From the NCBI RefSeq assembly GCF_001514195.1, contig NZ_KQ948735.1, positions 63,172 to 127,171 on the forward strand: a DNA stretch of 64,000 nucleotides, read 5' to 3'. Positions within the stretch are counted from its first letter, which is position 1, and the number at the start of each line of letters is the position of its first letter. Positions 1-7,224 of this stretch are shown in pieces. The notes beneath the pieces were generated by a model, which searched no databases, was not told the origin of the DNA, and saw nothing but the letters and a program-made list of their open reading frames with translations. This stretch comes from Streptomyces griseorubiginosus (GTDB taxonomy: Bacteria > Actinomycetota > Actinomycetes > Streptomycetales > Streptomycetaceae). A program made the position numbers and the translations under genes.

Positions 1-114
1 TCCAATGGCATCTGCCGTTCCCTGGGCTTCCGCCACGTCGGTGAACTCGACATGCCGTTCGCGGACCGTGTCCTGCGCAGCAACCACTGGACGATCACAC
101 CACCCGCCGGGTGA
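1..114 (+). CDS. GNAT family N-acetyltransferase, C-terminal fragment
   Basis: Only the last 37 codons are present; the gene begins outside the window. The frame reads from base 1 to a TGA at 112-114. The visible tail contains NGICRSLGF followed by RHVGELDMPF and ends RSNHW. An 'N..S..ICR.LGF' helix followed by a short strand and 'NHW' is typical of the C-terminus of GNAT acetyltransferases, where the residue after the helix helps bind acetyl-CoA. The substrate cannot be told. It ends 6 bp from the stop of the convergent MFS gene, so the two transcripts must share or overlap terminators. Confidence 0.7.
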   Translation, partial: SNGICRSLGFRHVGELDMPFADRVLRSNHWTITPPAG

Positions 115-120
115 GGAGGG

Positions 121-1383
121 TCAACTCCCTTCCAGGGAGCCCTCGTCGATCGGGTCGGGTGTGGGTGGGAGGGCTCGGAGCTCCGGTGTGCTCGCTCCGA
201 CGTAGCCCACCGCCGCCACACACAGCAGTCCGCCCGTGATCAGTGCCGTCGCTCCCGAACTCCAGCCCGCGACCAGGCCGCCGCGGAGGTTGCCGAGGTG
301 CGGGCCCGCCTGGCCGACCATCGTCTCGGCGGCGGTGACCCGGCCCAGCAGGGCGTCGGGGGTGTGGGTCTGGACGATGGTCGTGCGGGACAGGACGGCG
401 AGGGCGTCCGACGCGCCCGCCAGGGCCAGCAGGGCGAGGCCCGCCCAGGCACTGGTCGTCAGCCCGAACACCGCCAGGCTCGCCCCCCACGTCGCCGACG
501 CGCACAGCATCACCGGACCGGGGCGCGCGAGCCGGGTGACCGGCCCGGAGAAGACCGTCGCGGCGACCCCGCCCACCGCGAGCGCGGACAGGAACAGGCC
601 CAGCGTGCGCGGGTCACCGCCGAACCGCTCGTCGTTGACCAGCGGGAACATGCTCACCGGCATGGACAGGACGGTGGCCGCGAGATCGGTCAGCAAAGCG
701 CCCCGCACCACCCGGTGGCCGGTCAGGAAGCGCAGCCCGTCCAGGACGCCGTGCACCCCCGGCCGGGACTTCTCGCCCTCCGGCGGCAGAGCGGGCAGCC
801 CGTACGCGCCGTAGAAGGACATCGTGAAGCTCAGGGTGTCCAGGAGGTAGCAGACGCCGATGCCCCACCAGCCGAGCACGACCCCGGCGACGGCCGGACC
901 GACCAGCATCATCGCCTGACCGGTGACCTGCTGGAGGGCGAGACCGGCGGCCACCTGTTCCTTCGGCAGCAGCCGCGGCACGAACACCCCCGCGGCGGGT
1001 GCGCCGAGCGCGGCGAACGACGTCTGTACGGCCACCAGCAGCAGGACGACGGCCACCGGCGCGTGCCCGGCGAAGGCCTGCACGGCCAGCAGCAGGGAGC
1101 ACACCGCCGAGCCCACGGTGCCCGTGAGGTACACCCGGCGCCGGTCGGAACGGTCGACCCAGGACCCGGCGAACAGACTCACCACGACCATCGGCACGGC
1201 CTGCGCGACACCGACCGCGCCGCTCCAGACCGTGCTGTGGGTCATGTCCCAGACCTGGTACATCACGGTGACCATGGTCATGAAGGACCCGAGCGTGGAC
1301 ACCGTGCGCCCGAAGAGCAGCCGCCGGAAGACCGGTGAGGTGCGCAGGGGCCGCACATCGAGGAACGTACGGCTGAGGCTCAT
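121..1383 (-). CDS. MFS transporter, EntS-like exporter family
   Basis: A 420-residue membrane protein with about 12 hydrophobic segments, the usual length for a major facilitator. The N-terminus carries the family signature: LFGRTVSTLGSFMTMV in helix 1, then the helix 2-3 loop GSWVDRSDRRRVYLTG, which is the conserved 'G..aDR.drR' motif. Overall it resembles the enterobactin-exporter (EntS)/macrolide efflux group of MFS proteins, so proton-driven export of a small molecule is likely; the substrate is unknown. It starts at the ATG at 1383-1381. It is downstream of, and on the same strand as, the MocR gene, with a 118 bp gap. The C-terminus is hydrophilic and ends DEGSLEGS. Confidence 0.85.
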   Translation of the reverse strand: MSLSRTFLDVRPLRTSPVFRRLLFGRTVSTLGSFMTMVTVMYQVWDMTHSTVWSGAVGVAQAVPMVVVSLFAGSWVDRSDRRRVYLTGTVGSAVCSLLLAVQAFAGHAPVAVVLLLVAVQTSFAALGAPAAGVFVPRLLPKEQVAAGLALQQVTGQAMMLVGPAVAGVVLGWWGIGVCYLLDTLSFTMSFYGAYGLPALPPEGEKSRPGVHGVLDGLRFLTGHRVVRGALLTDLAATVLSMPVSMFPLVNDERFGGDPRTLGLFLSALAVGGVAATVFSGPVTRLARPGPVMLCASATWGASLAVFGLTTSAWAGLALLALAGASDALAVLSRTTIVQTHTPDALLGRVTAAETMVGQAGPHLGNLRGGLVAGWSSGATALITGGLLCVAAVGYVGASTPELRALPPTPDPIDEGSLEGS

Positions 1384-1501
1384 GACACGGGGAGCGGGGG
1401 AAAGGCGGGCTGATGCACCCGGGGACGGTATCGGGAGCGCCGCGATCCGGCCACCGAATTACCGACCGGCCCGCCCCCACTGAATTGCCGGCCCGCCCGC
1501 A

Positions 1502-2917
1502 TCACCCACCTGCTCGATCGCCGATCGTCTCCCCGAGCAGCCGTACCGCTTCCGTGACCATGCCGTCGGCGAGGTTGCCGTAGCCGAGGACCAGGCCCTG
1601 CTCGCTGTGGTCGGCGGTGGCGTGGTACGCGGCGAGGTCGGCGACGCGCAGGGAGCGGGCCGTCGCGGCCCGCACCACGGCCGCCGGGTCCGTGCCCGCG
1701 GGCAGCCGCAGCAGGAGGTGCAGCCCGGCCGCGACACCGGACACCGGGGCATCGGGCAGCCGCTCGGCGAGAGCCCCCACGAGGGCGTCCCGCCGGTCGC
1801 GGTAGCGCTTGCGGCAGGCCCGCAGATGGCGGTCGTAACCGCCCGACTCCAGCAGCGCGGCGAAGGCGAGCTGGTCGAGGACGGGGGGCTGGGCCGCCGT
1901 GAGGTCGGTCCGGTGCAGGACGTCCGTCCAGCGCGACGGCGCCACGATCCAGCCGATGCCGAGGGCCGGGGAGAGCGTCTTGGACAGGGACTTGAGCAGG
2001 ATCACCCGGGACGGGTCCATGCCCTGGAGTGCCGCGACCGGCCGTCGGTCGTAGCGGAACTCGGCGTCGTAGTCGTCCTCCAGCACCACCCCGTCCACCC
2101 GCCGGGCCCAGTCGAGCAGGGCGGCCCGCCGCTCCGGCACGAGCACCGTGCCGAGCGGGAACTGGTGCGCCGGGGCCGTCAGCACCGCCCGCAGCCCGGT
2201 GTGTCCGGCGAGGTCGCCGGTGCGCAGACCGCCGCCGTCCACGCGGACCGGCACCGGCTCCAGACCGGCGGCCCGGATCACCTCCCGCAGCCGCGTCCAG
2301 CCCGGCTCCTCGCAGCCGACGGCGGTGATGCCGTCCGCGCGCAGGACGTGGCAGATCCGCCGGACCGCGTCGGTCACGCTCAGACACACCGTCACGTCCC
2401 GCGCGGACGTGGAGACCCCGCGCGAGCGGCCCAGGTAGTCGGCGAGCAGCCCCCTGAGCCGGGCGTGCCCGCCGGGCGGCGGGTAACCGAACTCGGTGAA
2501 CGCCGTGGTCGCCACCTGCGCGCGCACGGCCTCCGCCCACCGGCGGCGCGGGAAGGCCCGCAGGTCCGGCAGCCCCGGAGCGAGGTCGAAGCGGGCCACC
2601 GGGTCCCGGCGGGCCGTCGGGCGACCGGGGCCGGTGTCCTCGTCCCCGGCCCAGCGCACCCGGGTCGCCGAGCCGCTGCGCGCCTCCAGATATCCCTCGG
2701 CCACGAGCTGGCCGTACGCCTCCGTCACCGCCCAGCGCGAACAGCCGAGGTCGGCGGCGAGCTGCCGGCTGGGCGGCAGGGCGGTGCCGACCTCGACGCG
2801 GCCGCTGCGGATCGCCGCACGAAGGGCCCGTTTCACCCGCTCGTGCAGCGGCCCGCCGCCCGGCCGGTCGAGGTCGAGCAGGAGGTCCCCGGCGAGATTG
2901 GTCTGTGAAACCCGCAT
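1502..2917 (-). CDS. MocR/PdxR family transcriptional regulator (GntR HTH + aminotransferase-like domain)
   Basis: A 471-residue protein of standard MocR length. Residues about 15-85 form a winged helix of the GntR type (GTALPPSRQLAADLGCSR). The rest is a fold-type I aminotransferase-like domain with the PLP-binding lysine in SLSK (Lys313), just before TLSPALGIGWIV. MocR proteins bind PLP and control a divergent neighbour, often in vitamin B6 or GABA metabolism. The divergent neighbour here is only a small ORF of unknown function, so the target is unclear. The ATG at 2917 gives the canonical N-terminus. The roughly 90 bp to the next rightward start must hold both promoters. Confidence 0.88.
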   Translation of the reverse strand: MRVSQTNLAGDLLLDLDRPGGGPLHERVKRALRAAIRSGRVEVGTALPPSRQLAADLGCSRWAVTEAYGQLVAEGYLEARSGSATRVRWAGDEDTGPGRPTARRDPVARFDLAPGLPDLRAFPRRRWAEAVRAQVATTAFTEFGYPPPGGHARLRGLLADYLGRSRGVSTSARDVTVCLSVTDAVRRICHVLRADGITAVGCEEPGWTRLREVIRAAGLEPVPVRVDGGGLRTGDLAGHTGLRAVLTAPAHQFPLGTVLVPERRAALLDWARRVDGVVLEDDYDAEFRYDRRPVAALQGMDPSRVILLKSLSKTLSPALGIGWIVAPSRWTDVLHRTDLTAAQPPVLDQLAFAALLESGGYDRHLRACRKRYRDRRDALVGALAERLPDAPVSGVAAGLHLLLRLPAGTDPAAVVRAATARSLRVADLAAYHATADHSEQGLVLGYGNLADGMVTEAVRLLGETIGDRAGG

Positions 2918-3009
2918 GCGGTTGGACGGTAGCAGCGAGCCGATTCTTCCTACCGTCGAAGACGTACGCAGACGAAGTCCCAGGTGGACGAGAGGCGAAG
3001 GAGTACGTG

Positions 3010-3249
3010 ATGGCCGTACGGAAGGGCACGCTGCCGACCGAGCCCCACCCGCTGCTCAGCGGGGTGTTCACCGACTGGCACGCGAAAGCCGGCGCCCTGT
3101 CCGCGCTCCCCGGCGCACCGGTCGTCCCGGACGACCGCGATGCGCGGGGGCGGATGTGGCGCCGGCTCAGGTCCAGCCGGGTCAGGTACGACCGGGTCAG
3201 GTACCACCGGCTCAGGCCCCGCCGGGGCCGGGCTACGCCGCGTCGTTGA
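3010..3249 (+). CDS. small hypothetical protein with Arg-rich pentapeptide repeat tail
   Basis: A 79-residue ORF divergent from the MocR gene. The ATG at 3010 is preceded by a clear GAAGGAG Shine-Dalgarno, which supports translation; a longer in-frame ORF reaches 2905 but overlaps the MocR start. The first 50 residues (TLPTEPHPLLSGVFTDWHAK) have no family I recognise. The C-terminal third is encoded by the 15 bp tandem repeat and reads as RLRSS-RVRYD-RVRYH-RLRPR. Its stop lies 17 bp inside the 3' end of the convergent epimerase gene. It may be the regulated partner of MocR, or the intact start of a gene whose 3' part was replaced by repeat expansion. Confidence 0.45.
   Translation: MAVRKGTLPTEPHPLLSGVFTDWHAKAGALSALPGAPVVPDDRDARGRMWRRLRSSRVRYDRVRYHRLRPRRGRATPRR
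3167..3226 (+). repeat. 15-bp tandem repeat, four units
   Basis: Four adjacent units at 3167, 3182, 3197 and 3212 follow the pattern TCAGGTACGACCGGG, with 2-4 substitutions between units. Because 15 is a multiple of three it stays in frame in the overlapping small CDS and encodes pentapeptides there. No flanking direct repeats or mobile-element signs were seen. Confidence 0.85.
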
Positions 3250-4033
3250 GGAGGCGCGCCAGGTGGTCGCGGCCTGCGCCGAGCAGGTCCTCCAGCGGGG
3301 GCGCCTGCTCGTACCAGCGCTTCTCGTACTCCCAGCACAGCCAGCCGTCCCAGCCGTGCCGGGAGAGGACCTCCACGCACTCCGCGAGCGGCAGCACGCC
3401 GGCGCCGAGCGCGACCGGGGTGGTGTCCTCGGCCGAGGCGATGTCCTTGACCTGGACGTATCCCAGGTGCGGGCCGAGGGCCGCGTAGGTCTCGGAGGGC
3501 TGCTCGCCGCCGAGCCAGGTGTGCATGACGTCCCAGAGCGCGCCGACCTGACGGTGGCCGACCGGGCCGAGGATCCGGATCGCGTCGGCGGCCGTGCGGT
3601 GCGAGTCATGGGTCTCGAGGAGGATCCGTACGTCGAGGTCGCCGGCGTACTCCGCGGCCGTACCGAGGCGCCGGGCGGCCGTGGCGTCGGCCTCCTCGGC
3701 GGACTGGTCGGAGGCGGCGCCGGGGAAGACCCGCACGAAGCCGGCGCCGAGGTCGCGGGCGAGGTCGAGGAGGCGGTGGATCTCCTCGACCACGGGCTCG
3801 TCGTCCCCGGGCGCGGCCACGCGCGCGTACCCGGCGAGGCCCAGCACCTCGACCCCCGCCGCCTTGAACTCGGCCACCGCGTCGGACCGTTCGGCGAGCC
3901 CGATACCCGGGTGCACCGGCTCCTCCGGGTGCGCGCGCAGTTCTACGCCGTGATAGCCGTACGTGGTCGCGAGCCGCAGCACGTCGGCGAGGGGGAGGCC
4001 GGGGACACCGAGGGTGGAGAACGCCAGTTTCAT
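3233..4033 (-). CDS. sugar phosphate isomerase/epimerase family TIM-barrel protein
   Basis: A 266-residue xylose-isomerase-like TIM barrel (AP endonuclease 2 superfamily). The N-terminus MKLAFSTLGVPGLPL and GYHGVELR are typical of strands 1 and 2. Later metal-ligand positions are visible in RILLETHDSH, GALWDVMHTW and GYVQVKDI. Such enzymes isomerise or epimerise sugars, keto-sugars or inosose derivatives with a divalent metal. Substrate is not inferable: there is no sugar operon next to it, although two paralogues lie elsewhere in this window (near 19.4 kb and 44.6 kb). The start ATG is at 4033. The 3' end overlaps the convergent small ORF by 17 bp. Confidence 0.85.
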   Translation of the reverse strand: MKLAFSTLGVPGLPLADVLRLATTYGYHGVELRAHPEEPVHPGIGLAERSDAVAEFKAAGVEVLGLAGYARVAAPGDDEPVVEEIHRLLDLARDLGAGFVRVFPGAASDQSAEEADATAARRLGTAAEYAGDLDVRILLETHDSHRTAADAIRILGPVGHRQVGALWDVMHTWLGGEQPSETYAALGPHLGYVQVKDIASAEDTTPVALGAGVLPLAECVEVLSRHGWDGWLCWEYEKRWYEQAPPLEDLLGAGRDHLARLLNDAA

Positions 4034-4098
4034 GCCCCTACTCTCACCCCCTGAAGAGGCCGAGGTCCAGCCCGGCCGGGTGGCCCGCCGGCGCGGCA

Positions 4099-4116
4099 GC
4101 GCAGGCCGGCCTGCGC
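4099..4116 (-). terminator. perfect 18-bp palindrome downstream of the MarR-GNAT gene
   Basis: GCGCAGGCC is directly followed by its complement GGCCTGCGC. It lies 17 bp past the stop of the MarR-GNAT gene and before the start of the epimerase gene. This fits a GC-rich Streptomyces-type terminator without a U-run, but a zero-length loop means a folded hairpin must open several pairs. Confidence 0.45.
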
Positions 4117-4132
4117 AGGCCCCGGAGTCCCC

Positions 4133-5065
4133 TCATTCGACCTCCCCTGCCAACCTCAGCCGCCAGTCCTGGCCGTTCAGGTCCTGGCCGAAGGAGCGGT
4201 GGGGTTTCTCGGCGGTCAGGACGAAGCCGTGGCGTTGGTAGAGGCGGCGGGCGGACGTGAGGACGTCGTTGGTCCACAGGACGAGGTCCCGGTAGCCGGC
4301 GCCGCGGGCGAAGTCCACGACGGCCGACACCAGCCGGTCGCCGATGCCCAGTCCCCGCGCGTCGGGCTCGACGAGGAGCAGCCGCAGTCGCGCGGTCGCG
4401 GGCGTGTCGTCCCGTACGCACATCACGCACCCCACCGGCCGCCCGTCCAGCTCGGCGATCCACACCCGCTCAAGATGCGGATCGTGGTCCTCGGCGAAGT
4501 CGGCGACGATCCTGGCGACCAGACCCTCGTAGGAGGCGTCGAAACCGTACTCGGCGGCGTACACGGCCGCGTTGCGCGCCACGATCCAGCCGAGGTCCCC
4601 CGGGCCGGGCTCCCGCAGCAGGACGTCCTCGCGGCGCGGCGGACGGCCGTCGGACAGCAGGGTGCGGACGGTCCGCATCGCCTCGGACAGCCGGGGCCGG
4701 TCCGCGGCCGGCACGGTGGCGAGGAGCGCGCCCACGGATTCGTCGGCCCGTTCGGCGAGCAGTGCCGCCGTCTCCCGGCCGCGCGGGGTGAGCGTCACCC
4801 GCACCCGGCGCGGGTCCTGGCGGGAAGCCGTCCGCTCGATCAGCCCGTCCCTCTCGAACTTGTTCAGGATCCGGCTCAAGTACCCCGCGTCCAGCGAGAG
4901 TTCGCCGCGCAGATCGGCCGCGTCGGTGCGCGGCGAGTGCGCGAGCTCGTACAGGACGCGGGACTCGGTGAGGGTGTAGGGGGCGTACAGCTGGCGGCTG
5001 TAGTCGAGGGCGCCGATGACGTTCGTGTAGAAGCGGTTGAAGGCGCGGACGTCCTGGACGGTCAT
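4133..5065 (-). CDS. MarR-type regulator fused to GNAT acetyltransferase
   Basis: A 310-residue two-domain protein. Residues 1-145 form a MarR winged helix (QDVRAFNRFYTNVIG, DLRGELSLDAGYLSRILNKF, RRVRVTLTPRGRE). Residues 150-310 are a GNAT domain with the acetyl-CoA loop in VEPDARGLGIGDRLVSAVVDFA and the typical W.ND....A..LY...GF near the end. This HTH-GNAT architecture is a known class in actinobacteria and firmicutes, in which acetyltransferase and repressor functions are joined; the ligand and acetyl acceptor are unknown. A TGACTCAGTCA inverted repeat lies 22 bp upstream of its start, suggesting autoregulation. The ATG at 5065 gives a full N-terminal helix. Confidence 0.88.
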   Translation of the reverse strand: MTVQDVRAFNRFYTNVIGALDYSRQLYAPYTLTESRVLYELAHSPRTDAADLRGELSLDAGYLSRILNKFERDGLIERTASRQDPRRVRVTLTPRGRETAALLAERADESVGALLATVPAADRPRLSEAMRTVRTLLSDGRPPRREDVLLREPGPGDLGWIVARNAAVYAAEYGFDASYEGLVARIVADFAEDHDPHLERVWIAELDGRPVGCVMCVRDDTPATARLRLLLVEPDARGLGIGDRLVSAVVDFARGAGYRDLVLWTNDVLTSARRLYQRHGFVLTAEKPHRSFGQDLNGQDWRLRLAGEVE

Positions 5066-5087
5066 GGCCGGTCGACCCCCGGATCTT

Positions 5088-5098
5088 TGACTCAGTCA
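5088..5098 (-). promoter_or_regulatory. putative MarR operator upstream of the MarR-GNAT gene
   Basis: TGACTCAGTCA is an 11-nt inverted repeat (TGAC/GTCA around a TCA centre) 22 bp before the ATG at 5065. The outer bases TCT and AGA extend the symmetry. A TATCTC -10-like hexamer lies on the transcribed side just upstream. The position fits an operator overlapping the transcription start. Inference only. Confidence 0.5.
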
Positions 5099-5142
5099 GA
5101 GATAGTGTCGGACCGAGCGTATGACGTCCGCGCCATGCGCCG

Positions 5143-5739
5143 CTAGCCCTCGGTGGCGGGCCGGTACACGCACAGCTGCACGCCGGTCTTCCCGGCGGCC
5201 GTGGACACCAGCTCGAAAGGCCGCTTCCCCCCGTCCTCTGGGAAGATCGACTTGCCGCCGCCGAGCAGCACCGGCATCACGATGAGCTGGAGCTCGTCGA
5301 CGAGGCCCTCGCTGATGAGGGTCCGCACGAGGGTGGGACTGCCCATCATCGCCAGCTCGCCGCCCTCGGTCTCCCGCAGTGCGCGGATCCGCGCCACGGC
5401 GTCGGAACCCGGGATGCGCTCGGTGTTGTTCCAGGTCAGCTCGTCATCGCCGAGGGTGTCCGTCACGACGTACTTCTTCAGGGAGTTCAGCCGGTCGGCG
5501 AACGGGTCCCCGGCCCGCTCGGGCCACGCCCCCGCCATGGTCAGATACGTCCGCCGCCCGTACAGCAGCGCCTCCGCGCGCTCCATCCCCTCGCTGAACG
5601 CGGTGCCGAGCAGTTCCTCGTCGAAGTAGGGGTGCGACCAGCCCCCGTGCGCGAAACCGCCGTCGGTGTCCTCCTGCGGACCACCGGGCGCCTGCACGAC
5701 CCCGTCCAGACTGATGAACTCACTGACGACGACACGCAT
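5143..5739 (-). CDS. dihydrofolate reductase family protein (RibD C-terminal-like)
   Basis: A 198-residue protein of the DHFR/RibD-reductase superfamily, common as small stand-alone reductases in Streptomyces. Visible family marks are MRVVVSEFISLDGVVQ at the N-terminus, ALLYGRRTYLTMAGAWP (nucleotide-binding region), GELAMMGSPTLVRTLI and ELQLIVMPVLLGGGKSIF. They use NAD(P)H; real substrates of this subgroup are mostly unknown and true DHFR activity is unlikely. The start is placed at the ATG at 5739 because a longer in-frame extension to 6024 would be built from the upstream tandem repeat (Gly/Pro/Arg-rich) and has no coding character. Confidence 0.85.
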   Translation of the reverse strand: MRVVVSEFISLDGVVQAPGGPQEDTDGGFAHGGWSHPYFDEELLGTAFSEGMERAEALLYGRRTYLTMAGAWPERAGDPFADRLNSLKKYVVTDTLGDDELTWNNTERIPGSDAVARIRALRETEGGELAMMGSPTLVRTLISEGLVDELQLIVMPVLLGGGKSIFPEDGGKRPFELVSTAAGKTGVQLCVYRPATEG

Positions 5740-6095
5740 GCCACTCACTCCAGTTCCTTGTCGTTTCCCGCTCGGGTGACTACGGCAGTACAGACCGGGG
5801 CGGGGTGGAGAAGTCATCGGTACGGTCTCATCGAAACGGACGGAACCTGGGCGAGCTGAGCCGGGCCGAGCCAAGCGGGGACCGAGCCGGGCCGAGCCAA
5901 GCGGAACCGAGCCGGGCCGGGCCAAGCGGAACCGGAGCCGGGCCGGGCCAAGCGGAACCGGAGCCGGGCCGGGCCAAGCGGAACCGAGCCGGCCGGTGCT
6001 GGACCCCGAGACAACGCACCCCATGCCGGGCCCCGAGGCAGCGCCCCCTTATGCCGGGCCCCTGAGGCGCCGCGCGCTCCACGCCGCTCCCCGCC
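5740..6095. other. gene-free interval with tandem repeats
   Basis: This 356 bp interval precedes the DHFR-like gene and follows the 3' end of the DUF4253 gene. It holds the 25-26 bp array described separately. Further right, about 5998-6075, a second degenerate array has units beginning GGACCCCGAG or GGGCCCCGAG about 28 bp apart. Open frames through it are artefacts of repeat composition. No clear promoter was recognised. Confidence 0.6.
5858..5985 (+). repeat. 25/26-bp intergenic tandem repeat, five units
   Basis: Units start at 5858, 5884, 5909, 5935 and 5961, with lengths 26, 25, 26, 26 and 25. Each follows GAGCCGGGCCGGGCCAAGCG plus GAACC(G); a truncated sixth unit begins at 5986. Unit length alternates by one base, so the array cannot keep an open frame and is not coding. 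It lies upstream of the leftward DHFR-like gene. Confidence 0.9.
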
Positions 6096-6887
6096 TCAGT
6101 CCCACCAGAACCGCCACTCCGTCCGTCCCACCAGCCCGCGCGCGTACTCCGGGAAGGGCGTCGGCGGGTCGTCCACGATGTTGTCCGCGGTGGACAGCAC
6201 ATGCTCCAGGGCGAGCCGCTCCGCGTGGTCCGGGTCGAGGGGCGGCCGGGCGACGGACACCAGAACCTCTCCGCCGTACGCGGCGACGACCCGAACCCCG
6301 AACCGCTCCTCCCAGCTCCGCAGCAGGGCGGTCAGCAGCGGAACGGGCCCCCCGTAGACCCAGCCCACCAGCGCCGGGACATCGGCGGAGCGGCGGGCGG
6401 GGACCAGCACCAGGTCGAGGCCTGGGGCGTACGGCCCGGCGCGCAGGTCGACGGCGGTTCGAGCCGCGGCCTCCTCGGGTCCCGGACCGGTGCTGCTCTC
6501 CGGCCCCGCGGGCGCGAGCCCCGGCCAGGTGTCGAACGGCGGCCCCGGATCGTGCGGCCAAGGAGCGACGCCCTCCGGAGTGCCCTCCGGCAGTTCCAGG
6601 GAGGGCGGCGCGGTCCACCACGGCAGTCGCTCCTCCCGGTACGCGGCGAAGTCGGCTGCGAGGACCTCTTCGAGGCGTACGGCGTCGGCGGCGGCCGGCG
6701 ACTCGGGCCTGCCGTGATCACCCGACCAGCACAGGTGCGGCTGCAGGCCGGTGACCGGAGCCTGTTGGAGCAGATCGGCCCACAACTCCTCCAGCTTGTC
6801 GGGCAGTTCGTCGGAGATCCAGATCTCCGAGGATCCTCGCCGCCCGAACCGTCCCGAAGTCAGCCCGGCGGGCAGATGAAAGACCAT
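6096..6887 (-). CDS. DUF4253 domain-containing protein
   Basis: A 263-residue cytosolic protein. The C-terminal half matches my memory of DUF4253 proteins from Streptomyces: LDLVLVPARRSADVPALVGW, then LLTALLRSWEERFGVRVV, DPDHAERLALEHVLSTADN and a closing W-rich WRFWWD. This domain is widespread in actinobacteria with no established function; SMI1/KNR4-like immunity roles have been suggested for related folds but nothing here proves it. The start is set at the ATG at 6887 (MVFHLPAGLTSG); a longer frame upstream has no coding bias. No SecYEG signal or membrane segment is visible. Confidence 0.75.
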   Translation of the reverse strand: MVFHLPAGLTSGRFGRRGSSEIWISDELPDKLEELWADLLQQAPVTGLQPHLCWSGDHGRPESPAAADAVRLEEVLAADFAAYREERLPWWTAPPSLELPEGTPEGVAPWPHDPGPPFDTWPGLAPAGPESSTGPGPEEAAARTAVDLRAGPYAPGLDLVLVPARRSADVPALVGWVYGGPVPLLTALLRSWEERFGVRVVAAYGGEVLVSVARPPLDPDHAERLALEHVLSTADNIVDDPPTPFPEYARGLVGRTEWRFWWD

Positions 6888-7224
6888 GCCCGGACGATAG
6901 GGCCACCCACTGACAACGACCCGCGGCCCGTGCCCTCCGACGCCCCCGCGGCCGATCGGAACCGGTGGGTGAGCTGTGGTGAGCCGTCGTGCGCCGGTGG
7001 AACAGGTGGCCGGAACGTTTTCGGTACGCGCGCGCCCGCATTCCTCGAACGAGTGAAACGACGTCCACGTGGCGCGACGGCGGTGGCGGAACCGTCCCAG
7101 GTCATGAGCGGTCGGCCACGTCAACTCCGCGCCGTGTCCGCTCATTTGGACCAATGCCGTGTATCCACCTGTTCTCCACAACTTGCTTGAATCCTCCCGG
7201 ATCTTCAAAGAGGCGGGGAGCAAG
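6888..7224. other. divergent intergenic region, 337 bp, no gene seen
   Basis: This region separates the leftward DUF4253 gene from the rightward flavin hydroxylase and must hold both promoters. Base composition drops in the last 100 bp (GTGTATCCACCTGTTCTCCA, then TTGCTTGAATCCTCC), as expected for a promoter. I found no convincing -35/-10 pair and no inverted repeat. Short frames here look like chance. Confidence 0.5.

Noticed and set aside
1380..3380. 666-residue minus-strand open frame across the MocR gene
   Set aside because: It is a shadow in another frame of a well-supported MocR gene, rich in Arg/Pro/Gly/Ala, with no domain.
5143..6024. Long 293-residue form of the DHFR-like protein
   Set aside because: The extra 95 residues derive from the repeat array and short junk; family proteins begin at the MRVVVSEFISLDG start.
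5814..6202. Repeat-encoded peptides such as LGPARLRFRLARPGS
   Set aside because: They come from the 25/26-bp array, whose unit length is not a multiple of three, so no single protein repeat is kept.
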